Below are positions 1 to 6,897 of a DNA stretch of 17,487 bases, one piece after another; within the stretch, counting starts at the first letter, position 1; each line of letters opens with the position of its first letter. The stretch is from Elusimicrobiota bacterium. Lineage in GTDB: Bacteria > Ratteibacteria > UBA8468 > B48-G9 > JAFGKM01. The stretch is taken from assembly GCA_012515635.1 (NCBI GenBank), contig JAAYXZ010000051.1, positions 1 through 17,487 of the forward strand, read 5' to 3'. Both the position numbers and the translations under genes were made by a program. The notes beneath the pieces are model-generated. The model saw nothing but the letters and a program-made list of their open reading frames with translations. It searched no databases and had not been told where the DNA came from.

Positions 1-1202
1 GGTTACAGGATAACCTGATATTTGGAATAAAGGGTATCAGCGCTTATCTCTACCACGCGGGTGAGTTAGGGTATAGGGACGGCAACCTTGAGAAATTCTT
101 GGCAAAAATCCTTTACACAACCCTTACCAATGTAAACTTTGATGCGGACGGACTTCTCCAATTGGCGTTGGATATGGGGAAGGTTAATGTAGAGACAATG
201 CGTCTGCTGAAAAAGGCGCACATAGGGACATACGGGGAGCCAGCGCCGACAGAGGTGCCGACAGGGACAAAAAAAGGCAAAGGAATAATAGTTACGGGGC
301 ATAGTTTGAAGGTGCTGGACGAGGTATTAAAGCAGGCGCAAAAAGAAGACATCAATGTCTATACACATTCGGAACTTCTGCCTGCGCACGGTTATCCGAA
401 GATAAAGAAGTATGGAAACCTTGCGGGGAACATCGGTAAGGCGTGGTATGACCAGCGGAAGGTCTTCTCTGAAATCCCTGCCTGTATTGTGGGCAGTTCA
501 AATTGTGTGTTAATCCCGAAAGACGATTACAAGGACAGGTTCTGGACAGCGGGAGTTACAGGACTGCCGGGTGTAAAACATATAGATGGTTACGATTTTT
601 CCGAAGTGATTGAAAAAGCGAAAACGCTTCCCGACCTGCCTGAGCAGATTGGAGACACCGTATTGACCACAGGGTTTTCTGTGTCAGCGGTGCTATCTGT
701 AAAAGAGAAAATCAAGGAACTTGTGGAAGCGGGAAAGATAAAGCGGATATTTGTCATAGGCGGCTGTGATAGTCCCGCCAAAAGGAATGAATATTTCAGG
801 CGTTTGGCGGAGTTGTTGCCGAAAGATACTATCGTTATAACCCTTGCCTGTGGAAAGTTTCGGTTCAACGACATCTCTTTTGGGGACATAGAAGGCGTTC
901 CGCGCCTTATAGATGTCGGGCAGTGCAATGACACAATCGTAGGGATAGAGATTATAGAGGCGTTGATGGAACTATTCGGGGTAGAAGATATTAACCAACT
1001 ACCTATCTCTTTTTTCCTGATGTGGATGGAGCAGAAAGCAGTGGCAGTGTTATGGAGTTTATTGTATTTAGGGGTAAGAGGGATACGGATAGGTCCGATT
1101 ATTCCTGCCTGGGTGAACGAAGATATTTTAAATGCGCTTACAACGAAGTTTGACTTAAGATTGATAACAGAGCCGGATGCCGACCTGAAAGAGATACTTT
1201 AA
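1..1202 (+). CDS. hcp: Hybrid cluster protein / hydroxylamine reductase, 5'-truncated by window edge
   Basis: This is the C-terminal ~400 residues of a hybrid cluster protein (prismane protein), a cytoplasmic Fe-S-O enzyme that reduces hydroxylamine or nitric oxide in anaerobes. The frame is open from base 3, and the first residues (LQDNLIFGIKGISAYLYHA) are internal to the family, so the true start and the N-terminal cysteine cluster lie outside the window. All hybrid-cluster ligands expected in this part are visible: His codon at 300, Glu at 372, Cys at 504, Cys at 765 (GGCDSP, the persulfide cysteine position), Cys at 849 (LACGKFRFN), Cys at 924 (DVGQC), and Glu and Lys at 1029 and 1035 (MEQKA). 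Their spacing matches the family closely. Full-length homologues have about 540-550 residues. cysK follows after 41 bases on the same strand, so co-transcription is possible. Identification is secure; physiological substrate is not visible from sequence. Confidence 0.95.
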   Translation, partial: LQDNLIFGIKGISAYLYHAGELGYRDGNLEKFLAKILYTTLTNVNFDADGLLQLALDMGKVNVETMRLLKKAHIGTYGEPAPTEVPTGTKKGKGIIVTGHSLKVLDEVLKQAQKEDINVYTHSELLPAHGYPKIKKYGNLAGNIGKAWYDQRKVFSEIPACIVGSSNCVLIPKDDYKDRFWTAGVTGLPGVKHIDGYDFSEVIEKAKTLPDLPEQIGDTVLTTGFSVSAVLSVKEKIKELVEAGKIKRIFVIGGCDSPAKRNEYFRRLAELLPKDTIVITLACGKFRFNDISFGDIEGVPRLIDVGQCNDTIVGIEIIEALMELFGVEDINQLPISFFLMWMEQKAVAVLWSLLYLGVRGIRIGPIIPAWVNEDILNALTTKFDLRLITEPDADLKEIL

Positions 1203-1243
1203 GGGACACGGAAAGACAACGGCGTATATATAAGGACAAGATA

Positions 1244-2152
1244 ATGGCGGCGGAAGATATCACAAAATTGATAGGAGACACACCGTTGGTGCGGTTGAAT
1301 AAAATTACGGAAGGGGCAGTAGCGGATGTGTTTGCCAAACTGGAGTTTTTTAATCCTGCGGGCTCTGTAAAAGACCGTATCGCATTAAGTATGATAGAGG
1401 ATGCGGAACGGAGAGGCGTTCTGGATAAGGATACGGTAATCATTGAGCCGACAAGCGGGAACACAGGTATCGGGCTTGCGCTTGTCTGTGCCGTGAAGGG
1501 CTATAAACTGGTTCTTGCGATGCCTGAGAATATGAGTGTTGAAAGACAAAAACTTCTTTCGCTTTTCGGCGCTGAGATTATATTGACTCCTGCGGACAAA
1601 GGTGTTAAAGGCGCCATAAACAAGGCAAAGGAATTGAGTAAGACATATAAAAAGACCTTTCTCCCCCAGCAATTTTCCAACCCTTCCAATGTTGAAGCGC
1701 ACAGAAAAATCACTGCGGAAGAGATATGGAGCGATACCAATGGAGCGGTTGATATCCTTGTTGCTGGCGTAGGCACCGGCGGGACCATAACGGGGGTAGG
1801 GGAGGCGCTGAAAAAAAAGAAGAGAGGGATAACCGTTGTGGCTGTTGAGCCATTATCTGCCGCTGTCCTTTCAGGCGGAGCGGCAGGCAAACATAATATT
1901 CAAGGGATAGGCGCCGGCTTTATCCCGAAGGTTTTGAATTTAAGCGTCATAGATGAGATAATTAAGGTATCTGACAATGATGCGGTAGAGACAGCAAAAC
2001 GCCTTGCAAGGACTGAAGGCATACTCTGCGGTATCTCGTCAGGCGCATCTGCCTATGCGGCGATATCTGTGGCAAAAAGAACGGAAAACAAAGGGAAAAT
2101 GATTGTCGCTGTTTTTCCCGATACAGGAGAAAGGTATCTGTCAGTTTTTTGA
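1244..2152 (+). CDS. cysK: Cysteine synthase (O-acetylserine sulfhydrylase)
   Basis: This is a PLP-dependent cytoplasmic enzyme that makes L-cysteine from O-acetyl-L-serine and sulfide. The 302 residues show the full family pattern: NPAGSVKDR with the PLP lysine at K43, TSGNTG at 70-75 for substrate binding, GVGTGGT near 176-181 for the PLP phosphate, GIGAGFIP at 221-228, SSGAS near 265-269, and PDTGERYLS at the C-terminus. Length fits bacterial CysK (about 300-320); the tail after ERYLS is a few residues shorter than usual. The start has AAGGA at 1232-1236, seven bases upstream. A close AAGGAGG for the next gene begins two bases after the stop, so the two are probably translated from one message. 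Acceptor specificity (O-acetylserine or O-phosphoserine) cannot be read from sequence alone. Confidence 0.94.
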   Translation: MAAEDITKLIGDTPLVRLNKITEGAVADVFAKLEFFNPAGSVKDRIALSMIEDAERRGVLDKDTVIIEPTSGNTGIGLALVCAVKGYKLVLAMPENMSVERQKLLSLFGAEIILTPADKGVKGAINKAKELSKTYKKTFLPQQFSNPSNVEAHRKITAEEIWSDTNGAVDILVAGVGTGGTITGVGEALKKKKRGITVVAVEPLSAAVLSGGAAGKHNIQGIGAGFIPKVLNLSVIDEIIKVSDNDAVETAKRLARTEGILCGISSGASAYAAISVAKRTENKGKMIVAVFPDTGERYLSVF

Positions 2153-2164
2153 GAAGGAGGCGGG

Positions 2165-3358
2165 ATGAAGACCATAGGCGAGATAAACGAGAGAATCCAA
2201 AAAGGTGAAGCGGTAGTTGTCACGGCAGAAGAGATTATTGAACTAAGAAAAACCGTAAGTCCGAAAAAACTTGCGAAAGAAGTGGATGTGGTAACCACAG
2301 GGACCTTCGGACCTATGTGTTCTTCAGGCGTGTTCTTAAACTTCGGTCATTCCCGCAGGAAAATAAAGATGGGCGGCGGTAAGGTCTATCTCAATAATGT
2401 TCCTGCATATACAGGCATTGCCGCGGTGGATGTGTATGTTGGCGCTACCGCAATGCCTGATGATGACCCGAAGAACACCAAACATCCGGGAGAGTTTAAG
2501 TATGGCGGCGGTTATGTTATAGAGGAGTTAGCGGCAGGCAAAGAGATACATCTTGAGGCGTCTTCTTACGGGACGGACTGCTACCCCAACAAATCGCTGA
2601 AAACAAAAATCACCATCAAAGATATAAATGAAGCGACCTTATATAATCCCAGAAACTGTTATCAGAACTATAATGTGGCTGTCAACCTGTCGGATAAGAC
2701 GATATACACATATATGGGCGTTTTGAAACCGCGTATGGGTAATGCGAATTATAGTTCCGCGGGGCAACTCTCTCCCCTGTTCAAGGACCCTTACCTGCAG
2801 ACCATCGGGTTCGGGACACGGATATTTTTAGGCGGGGGCATAGGGTATGTCGGGTGGTGGGGAACTCAATACAACCCGTCTGTTAAAAGACAGGCAAACG
2901 GCGCCCCTGTGAGTGGAGGCGCTACCCTTGCGCTCATAGGCGACTTAAAACAGATGAGCCCGAAGTTTCTTCAGGGTGTCTCGCTTACAGGGTATGGAAC
3001 AAGTTTGATGGTCGGAGCGGGGATTCCTATCCCCATATTAAATGAAGAGATTTTGAATTGGGTCAGCATATCGGATGATGAACTCTACGCTCCTGTTGTT
3101 GACTACAGTTATGACTACCCGAACTCAACAGGCAAGACGCTTGGAAGCGTCAGTTATGGAGAGTTGAGAAGCGGAAAAATAAACTTTATGGGGAAAGAGA
3201 TACCTACCGGCTCGCTTTCAAGTTATAAAACAGCAAGGGAGATAGCGGGGATATTAAAGCAATGGATTAAAGACGGCAAGTTCCTTTTGACAGCGCCTGT
3301 GTTCCATTTCCCTGGCCCTGACAGTAAATACCAGTTTAAGCCGTTGAAAGAAGAATAA
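2165..3358 (+). CDS. DUF39 / COG1900 homocysteine biosynthesis protein (probable aspartate-semialdehyde sulfurtransferase)
   Basis: Member of the DUF39 (COG1900) family. In methanogens the family acts with a NIL-domain ferredoxin to convert L-aspartate semialdehyde plus sulfide-derived sulfur and electrons into homocysteine. The 397 residues are glycine-rich and carry family-like blocks: TTGTFGPMCSSGVFLNFGHS (43-62), KMGGGKVYLNNVPAY, SSYGTDCYPNKSL, RIFLGGGIGYVGWWGTQYNPS and GVSLTGYGTSLMVGAGIPIPIL. Cysteines C52 and C139 sit where persulfide-forming cysteines are expected; C165 is a third. No CBS domain pair follows, unlike many archaeal members, so this is the short form. AAGGAGG at 2154-2160 lies four bases before the ATG. 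The partner ferredoxin is the next gene, 24 bases on, which is the main support for the functional call. Family identity is very likely; the reaction is inferred from homology and pairing. Confidence 0.9.
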   Translation: MKTIGEINERIQKGEAVVVTAEEIIELRKTVSPKKLAKEVDVVTTGTFGPMCSSGVFLNFGHSRRKIKMGGGKVYLNNVPAYTGIAAVDVYVGATAMPDDDPKNTKHPGEFKYGGGYVIEELAAGKEIHLEASSYGTDCYPNKSLKTKITIKDINEATLYNPRNCYQNYNVAVNLSDKTIYTYMGVLKPRMGNANYSSAGQLSPLFKDPYLQTIGFGTRIFLGGGIGYVGWWGTQYNPSVKRQANGAPVSGGATLALIGDLKQMSPKFLQGVSLTGYGTSLMVGAGIPIPILNEEILNWVSISDDELYAPVVDYSYDYPNSTGKTLGSVSYGELRSGKINFMGKEIPTGSLSSYKTAREIAGILKQWIKDGKFLLTAPVFHFPGPDSKYQFKPLKEE

Positions 3359-3382
3359 TGTTAAAAAGGGGATGATAAAAAG

Positions 3383-3787
3383 ATGGAGAAAAAACTTGTG
3401 TTGCATTTTCCGCCGATACTCGTTGATAAGCCGATGATATCCACCCTTATCAGGGATTATGACCTGGATTTTAATATCCTTAAAGCGTTTGTTTCCCCCG
3501 AGGAAGAGGGAGTCCTTGTGATTGCCTTTTCAGGGACAGAGGAGAATCTGGATAAAGCGGTCAATGAACTAAAATCAAAAGGGGTAACAATCCAGTTAAT
3601 AGAGAGCGATATAAGGATGATAAGGGATAGATGCACTGACTGTTCCGTCTGTGTAGGGTTATGCCCTGTCGGCGCTCTTATATTGGATAGGGAAACATAT
3701 GAAGTAATCTTTGACGCTAAGAGATGTATTGCCTGCGGATTGTGTATCAAAGGGTGTCCTGCAAAAGCGATGGTATCATCTATTTAA
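3383..3787 (+). CDS. NIL-domain 2x[4Fe-4S] ferredoxin, homocysteine-pathway partner
   Basis: Small cytoplasmic iron-sulfur protein of 134 residues. Residues 1-78 match the NIL domain (LHFPPILVDKPMISTLIRDYDLDFNIL, then a beta strand and the helix ENLDKAVNELKSKG), an ACT-like fold also found at the C-terminus of some methionine ABC transporter ATPases. Residues 84-94 (CTDCSVCVGLC) and 115-125 (CIACGLCIKGC), each followed by proline, form two bacterial-type [4Fe-4S] sites with no missing ligand. In methanogens this architecture is the redox partner of the DUF39 protein in homocysteine synthesis, and here it directly follows a DUF39 gene. It probably supplies electrons or passes sulfur. AAGGGG at 3366-3371 is a somewhat distant ribosome site (11 bases). 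The NIL domain may sense or bind a sulfur amino acid, but that is inference. Confidence 0.92.
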   Translation: MEKKLVLHFPPILVDKPMISTLIRDYDLDFNILKAFVSPEEEGVLVIAFSGTEENLDKAVNELKSKGVTIQLIESDIRMIRDRCTDCSVCVGLCPVGALILDRETYEVIFDAKRCIACGLCIKGCPAKAMVSSI

Positions 3788-3803
3788 GGAGAAAAAAAAC
3801 GCT

Positions 3804-4955
3804 ATGATATATATGGACTATAACGCCACTACTCCTTGCGACAAGCGGGTAGTGGAAGAGATGACGCCTTTTTTCAGCGGGCGGTTTGGCAACCCTTCGT
3901 CTATTTATACATTGGCAAGAGATGCGTACAAGGCGATAGAACAGGCAAGGGGACGGTTGGCAAAACTGCTTGATTGCAACACGAATGAAATTTTCTTTAC
4001 ATCAGGAGGCACGGAAGCGGATAACTGGGCGTTGGTCTCCTCCGCTTTTGGGTTGAGGAACAAAGGGAAGCATATCATTACCTCATCAATAGAACACCAT
4101 GCGGTGCTTCATACCTGCCAGTTTCTGGAGAAGGTAGGATATGAGGTTCTCTATCTGCCTGTGGATAAATACGGCGTTGTGGATGTAGATGTCCTTAAAC
4201 AATCCATACGAAACGATACTATTCTTGTAAGCGTAATGGCGGCAAATAATGAGATAGGGACAATTCAGCCTATTAGGGAGATAGCGGATATTGTAAAATC
4301 CAAGGGGGTGTATTTCCATACCGATGCAGTCCAAGTAACAGGGAAAACCCCTTTCTCCGTTAAGGAGATGGGCGTGGATATGGCGTCTTTCTCTTGCCAT
4401 AAATTATACGGACCTAAGGGTGTTGGCGCGCTGTATGTAAGAAAAGGGGTGACTCTTCCCCCGTTTTTGCATGGCGGCGGGCAGGAGAGAAGAAAACGGG
4501 CTGGGACAGAGAATGTTGCGGGTATTGTGGGGCTGGGTAAGGCGGCGGAGATAGCCGTCAGCGAGATGGCGGAAGAAGAGGCGAAGATACGGGCGTTAAG
4601 GGACAGATTAGAGCAAGGGGTAAGGGAAAACATACCTGAGATTATTGTCAACGGACACCCTGAACAACGACTCTCTAATACCCTGAATTTTTGTGTAAAG
4701 GCGGTGGAAGGCGAGGCAATGCTGCTACATCTGGACTTGGATGGGATATGCGCGTCTTCAGGTTCTGCTTGCACCTCGGGTTCGTTGGAGCCAAGCCATG
4801 TGCTTATCGCTATCGGTATACCCGAGATAATGCTCCATAGTTCGTTGAGGTTCAGTTTAGGGAAACACAATACCGAAGGGGATGTGGACAGGGTATTGGA
4901 AGCGCTGCCTAATATAGTGGAGAAGTTAAGGAGAATGTCTCCGTTATGGCAATAA
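3804..4955 (+). CDS. nifS: Cysteine desulfurase, NifS/IscS class
   Basis: PLP enzyme that removes sulfur from L-cysteine as a protein persulfide, releasing alanine. Translation from 3804 gives 383 residues starting MIYMDYNATTP, the family's standard N-terminus. The frame is open further upstream, but the ORF would then run into the ferredoxin gene. AAGGAG at 3786-3791 serves the 3804 start. Visible features are EHHAVL at 97-102, NNEIGTIQP at 148-156, HTDAVQ near 172-177, the PLP lysine K200 in SCHKLYGPKG, GTENV at 235-239, and the catalytic cysteine C323 in SGSACTSGSLEPSHV. That long flexible active-site loop marks the class I (NifS/IscS) type rather than SufS. It overlaps nadA by 10 bases and sits just upstream of a NifU scaffold and mnmA in the same operon, so it probably serves Fe-S assembly, NadA maturation and tRNA thiolation together. 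Confidence 0.95.
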   Translation: MIYMDYNATTPCDKRVVEEMTPFFSGRFGNPSSIYTLARDAYKAIEQARGRLAKLLDCNTNEIFFTSGGTEADNWALVSSAFGLRNKGKHIITSSIEHHAVLHTCQFLEKVGYEVLYLPVDKYGVVDVDVLKQSIRNDTILVSVMAANNEIGTIQPIREIADIVKSKGVYFHTDAVQVTGKTPFSVKEMGVDMASFSCHKLYGPKGVGALYVRKGVTLPPFLHGGGQERRKRAGTENVAGIVGLGKAAEIAVSEMAEEEAKIRALRDRLEQGVRENIPEIIVNGHPEQRLSNTLNFCVKAVEGEAMLLHLDLDGICASSGSACTSGSLEPSHVLIAIGIPEIMLHSSLRFSLGKHNTEGDVDRVLEALPNIVEKLRRMSPLWQ

Positions 4956-5881
4956 ATACAGTATTACATACAAGAAGCAAACCGATGACAGAGGAAATAA
5001 GACAACTAAAACAAGCAAAAGACGCGGTTATACTTGCTCATAATTATCAGATACCCGAAGTTCAGGATATAGCGGATTTTACTGGGGATTCTCTGGAACT
5101 CGCAAGGATATCGACGCAAGTCAAGGAAACAACCATTGTTTTTTGCGGTGTGCGGTTTATGGCGGAGACCGCAAAAGTTTTGTCCCCGGGAAAGAGGGTC
5201 CTTCTGCCTGAAATAGATGCGGGATGCCCTCTTGCGGATATGGCGGATGCAGAGGCGGCGCAAAAACTGAGAGCGGAGCATCCTGACGCATGGGTTGTAT
5301 CCTATGTGAACACATCTGTAGAGGTAAAGGCGGTTACAGATGTTTGTTGCACAAGCGGCAATGCAACGCAGGTAGTAAGTAATGTCCCTACGAAAAAAGT
5401 TATTTTCCTTCCGGACAAAAACCTATGCTGGTTTGTGAAACACAGGGTGCCGGAAAAGGAGATTATATGCTGGGACGGATACTGTGTTGTTCATAGACAG
5501 TTCACTGAAGATGATGCGCTGAAAGCGAAGGCATTGCACCCTGATGCGGAGATGCTTGTGCATCCTGAGTGTGAGCCAAAGGTTCAGGAGTTGGCTGACG
5601 GGGTATATTCAACATCGGGGATACTGACAAGAGCGAGGGAATCGGAGTCCTCAAAATTTATTATAGGGACAGAGGAAGGAATTTTATATCGGCTGAACAA
5701 AGAGAATCCGGAAAAGGTCTTTTATTCTTTGGGTCCGCCGAGGGCTTGTTATAACATGAAAAAAACAACACTGCAAAGCGTTAAGGATGCGTTGGAAAAA
5801 GGGATATATGAGATAACAATCCCTTTTGATATAATGCGCAAGGCGCAGGTATCCATTGAACGGATGATACAGTATATCTAA
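4946..5881 (+). CDS. nadA: Quinolinate synthase A
   Basis: [4Fe-4S] enzyme that condenses iminoaspartate with dihydroxyacetone phosphate to quinolinate in de novo NAD synthesis. The 311 residues carry AHNYQIPEVQDIADFTGDSLELAR (31-54), FCGVRFMAETAKVLSP, YVNTSVEVKA, HPECEP and STSGIL, all family hallmarks. The three cluster-binding cysteines are C94 (DAGCPLADM), C180 (WDGYCVVH) and C268 (ACYNMKKTTL), with the family's ~86-88 residue spacing. The start at 4946 lies inside the end of nifS and has AAGGAG at 4928-4933; an in-frame ATG at 4984 is possible but lacks a ribosome site. Its cluster is oxygen-sensitive and desulfurase-dependent, which explains its place between nifS and the NifU scaffold. 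No nadB or nadC is in the window, so the rest of NAD synthesis is elsewhere. Confidence 0.95.
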   Translation: MAINTVLHTRSKPMTEEIRQLKQAKDAVILAHNYQIPEVQDIADFTGDSLELARISTQVKETTIVFCGVRFMAETAKVLSPGKRVLLPEIDAGCPLADMADAEAAQKLRAEHPDAWVVSYVNTSVEVKAVTDVCCTSGNATQVVSNVPTKKVIFLPDKNLCWFVKHRVPEKEIICWDGYCVVHRQFTEDDALKAKALHPDAEMLVHPECEPKVQELADGVYSTSGILTRARESESSKFIIGTEEGILYRLNKENPEKVFYSLGPPRACYNMKKTTLQSVKDALEKGIYEITIPFDIMRKAQVSIERMIQYI

Positions 5882-5895
5882 TAAGGAGAGGAGAT

Positions 5896-6291
5896 ATGGA
5901 TTATACGGAAAAGGTGTACGACCACTTAAAAAACCCGAGAAATATGGGTAAGATAGAAGATGCTGACGGCGAAGGAACTGTCGGCAGTCCTGTGTGCGGC
6001 GATGTTATGAAGATATACATCAAGGTAAAGGATAATATCATAGAGGATGTGAAGTTTGAGACCTTTGGATGCGGCGCCGCAATAGCAACCTCTTCTGTTC
6101 TTACGGAATTGGTGAAAGGAAAAACAATAGAGGATGCGGAAAAAATCACTAATAAAGATGTGATTGCTGTTCTTGGAGGCCTGCCGCCTGTAAAGATGCA
6201 CTGTTCTGTTCTGGCAGAGAGCGGGCTTAAGTCCGCCATAGCCGACTATAAGGGCAAGCAAGATAATGATAGAAAAAGGCAGGGTGGTTGA
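5896..6291 (+). CDS. nifU: Fe-S cluster assembly scaffold, NifU N-terminal / IscU family
   Basis: Cytoplasmic scaffold on which NifS-derived sulfur and iron are assembled into clusters before transfer to apo-proteins. The 131 residues start MDYTEKVYDHLKNPRNMG, the family N-terminus. They keep the three cluster cysteines C34 (SPVCGD, with D36), C59 (TFGCGAAIA) and C103 (VKMHCSVLAE), plus the LPPVK segment recognised by HscA-type chaperones. It is the U-type domain alone. The C-terminal Nfu domain of full NifU is encoded separately two genes downstream (6664-6894). AAGGAG at 5883-5888 gives a good start. Its 3' end overlaps the RseC-like gene by 26 bases, so translation is probably coupled. Confidence 0.95.
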   Translation: MDYTEKVYDHLKNPRNMGKIEDADGEGTVGSPVCGDVMKIYIKVKDNIIEDVKFETFGCGAAIATSSVLTELVKGKTIEDAEKITNKDVIAVLGGLPPVKMHCSVLAESGLKSAIADYKGKQDNDRKRQGG

Positions 6292-6664
6292 AATTAAAGG
6301 GAGTATAGTTGTCGTAGAGGTAGAGAAACAACAGGCAACGCATTGCAGGTCTTGTTCTATGTGCAGCAAGGGTTTGAATGGCAGATTTTTTTTGGATACG
6401 GAGAATAATGGCAGGGTAAGCATAGGGGATATTGTTGAGGTGCGGATAGATGATACCGCATTGCTGACAGGCGCCTTATTTATCTACGGGTTGCCTGCCA
6501 TAGGATTTGCGGCAGGTATATATTTTTCATCTTTGATTAATCAGTGGTTTCTGCAAGTTGTGGTGTTTTTGGCTGTTTTTATGACAACCTGGTTTTACGG
6601 ACTGAAAAAAGGGAATGAGATAGGCGGAGACAGAAGACCGAAAATAATAAAGGAGAAAGTGTGA
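6266..6664 (+). CDS. rseC: RseC/MucC-like membrane protein with CxxCxxC motif
   Basis: Likely inner-membrane protein of the RseC/MucC family (SoxR-reducing-system / sigma-E regulator type), 132 residues. An N-terminal soluble part (MIEKGRVVEIKGSIVVVEVEK) leads into cysteines C27, C30 and C33 (HCRSCSMC), then a beta-rich stretch ending GDIVEVRIDD. Two hydrophobic segments follow at about 67-89 and 93-112, and then a charged cytoplasmic tail. This layout (N-terminal domain, cysteine motif, two transmembrane helices) is that of RseC. The gene overlaps the NifU scaffold at its start and the Nfu gene at its stop (TGATG). No rseA, rseB, rpoE or rnf genes are present, so a sigma-E role is not supported here. 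A redox or Fe-S-linked membrane role fits the setting better, by inference. Family call is good; function is open. Confidence 0.82.
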   Translation: MIEKGRVVEIKGSIVVVEVEKQQATHCRSCSMCSKGLNGRFFLDTENNGRVSIGDIVEVRIDDTALLTGALFIYGLPAIGFAAGIYFSSLINQWFLQVVVFLAVFMTTWFYGLKKGNEIGGDRRPKIIKEKV

Positions 6665-6894
6665 TGAGCATAAAAGAAAAAGTAGAAAATGCGATGGAGG
6701 ATGTAAGAAAGTTTTTGCAAGCGGAAGGCGGAGATTGCGAGGTAGTGGATGTGGACGAGAAAGGTAAGGTCAGAGTTCGGCTCCAAGGGAGTTGCAGAGG
6801 ATGCCCGTTTTCTGCTTACACTTTAAAAATGAGGATAGAAGCGGCTATCAAGGAGAAGGTTCCTGAAGTGACTGAGGTTGTCGCTATTGATTAA
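6664..6894 (+). CDS. nfu: Nfu-type Fe-S carrier (NifU C-terminal domain)
   Basis: Stand-alone NifU C-terminal (Nfu) domain of 76 residues. Such proteins hold a [4Fe-4S] cluster between two monomers via a CxxC motif and hand it to target enzymes. The motif is C44 and C47 in GSCRGCPFS, preceded by the typical EGGDCEVVDVDEKGKVRVRLQG and followed by TLKMRIEAAIKEKVPEVTEV. The frame also offers a GTG at 6661, but the ATG at 6664 is preferred: AAGGAG at 6650-6655 is eight bases away, and it overlaps the preceding stop by one base (TGATG). Together with the U-type scaffold gene upstream it makes up, as two separate proteins, the parts of a split NifU. The downstream mnmA starts three bases after its stop. 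Confidence 0.93.
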   Translation: MSIKEKVENAMEDVRKFLQAEGGDCEVVDVDEKGKVRVRLQGSCRGCPFSAYTLKMRIEAAIKEKVPEVTEVVAID

Positions 6895-6897
6895 TAA

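Noticed and set aside
2141..2164. Possible frameshift at the T6 run at the end of cysK (one base fewer would extend the protein by five residues)
   Set aside because: The existing end at ERYLSVF is close to the family's natural C-terminus and leaves the next gene's ribosome site clean, so no error need be assumed.
3711..3803. Upstream extension of the cysteine desulfurase reading frame into the ferredoxin gene
   Set aside because: The family's N-terminus (MIYMDYNATTP) begins exactly at 3804 with AAGGAG in front; the upstream residues are an out-of-frame reading of the ferredoxin's cysteine region.
4265..4870. Long open frame antisense to the cysteine desulfurase gene (similar ones oppose cysK, msbA and others)
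   Set aside because: The translation has no recognisable domain, no ribosome site and mirrors the codon pattern of the well-supported gene on the other strand.
6266..6664. Assignment of the RseC-like gene to a sigma-E stress operon
   Set aside because: No rpoE, rseA or rseB is nearby; the neighbours are Fe-S assembly genes.
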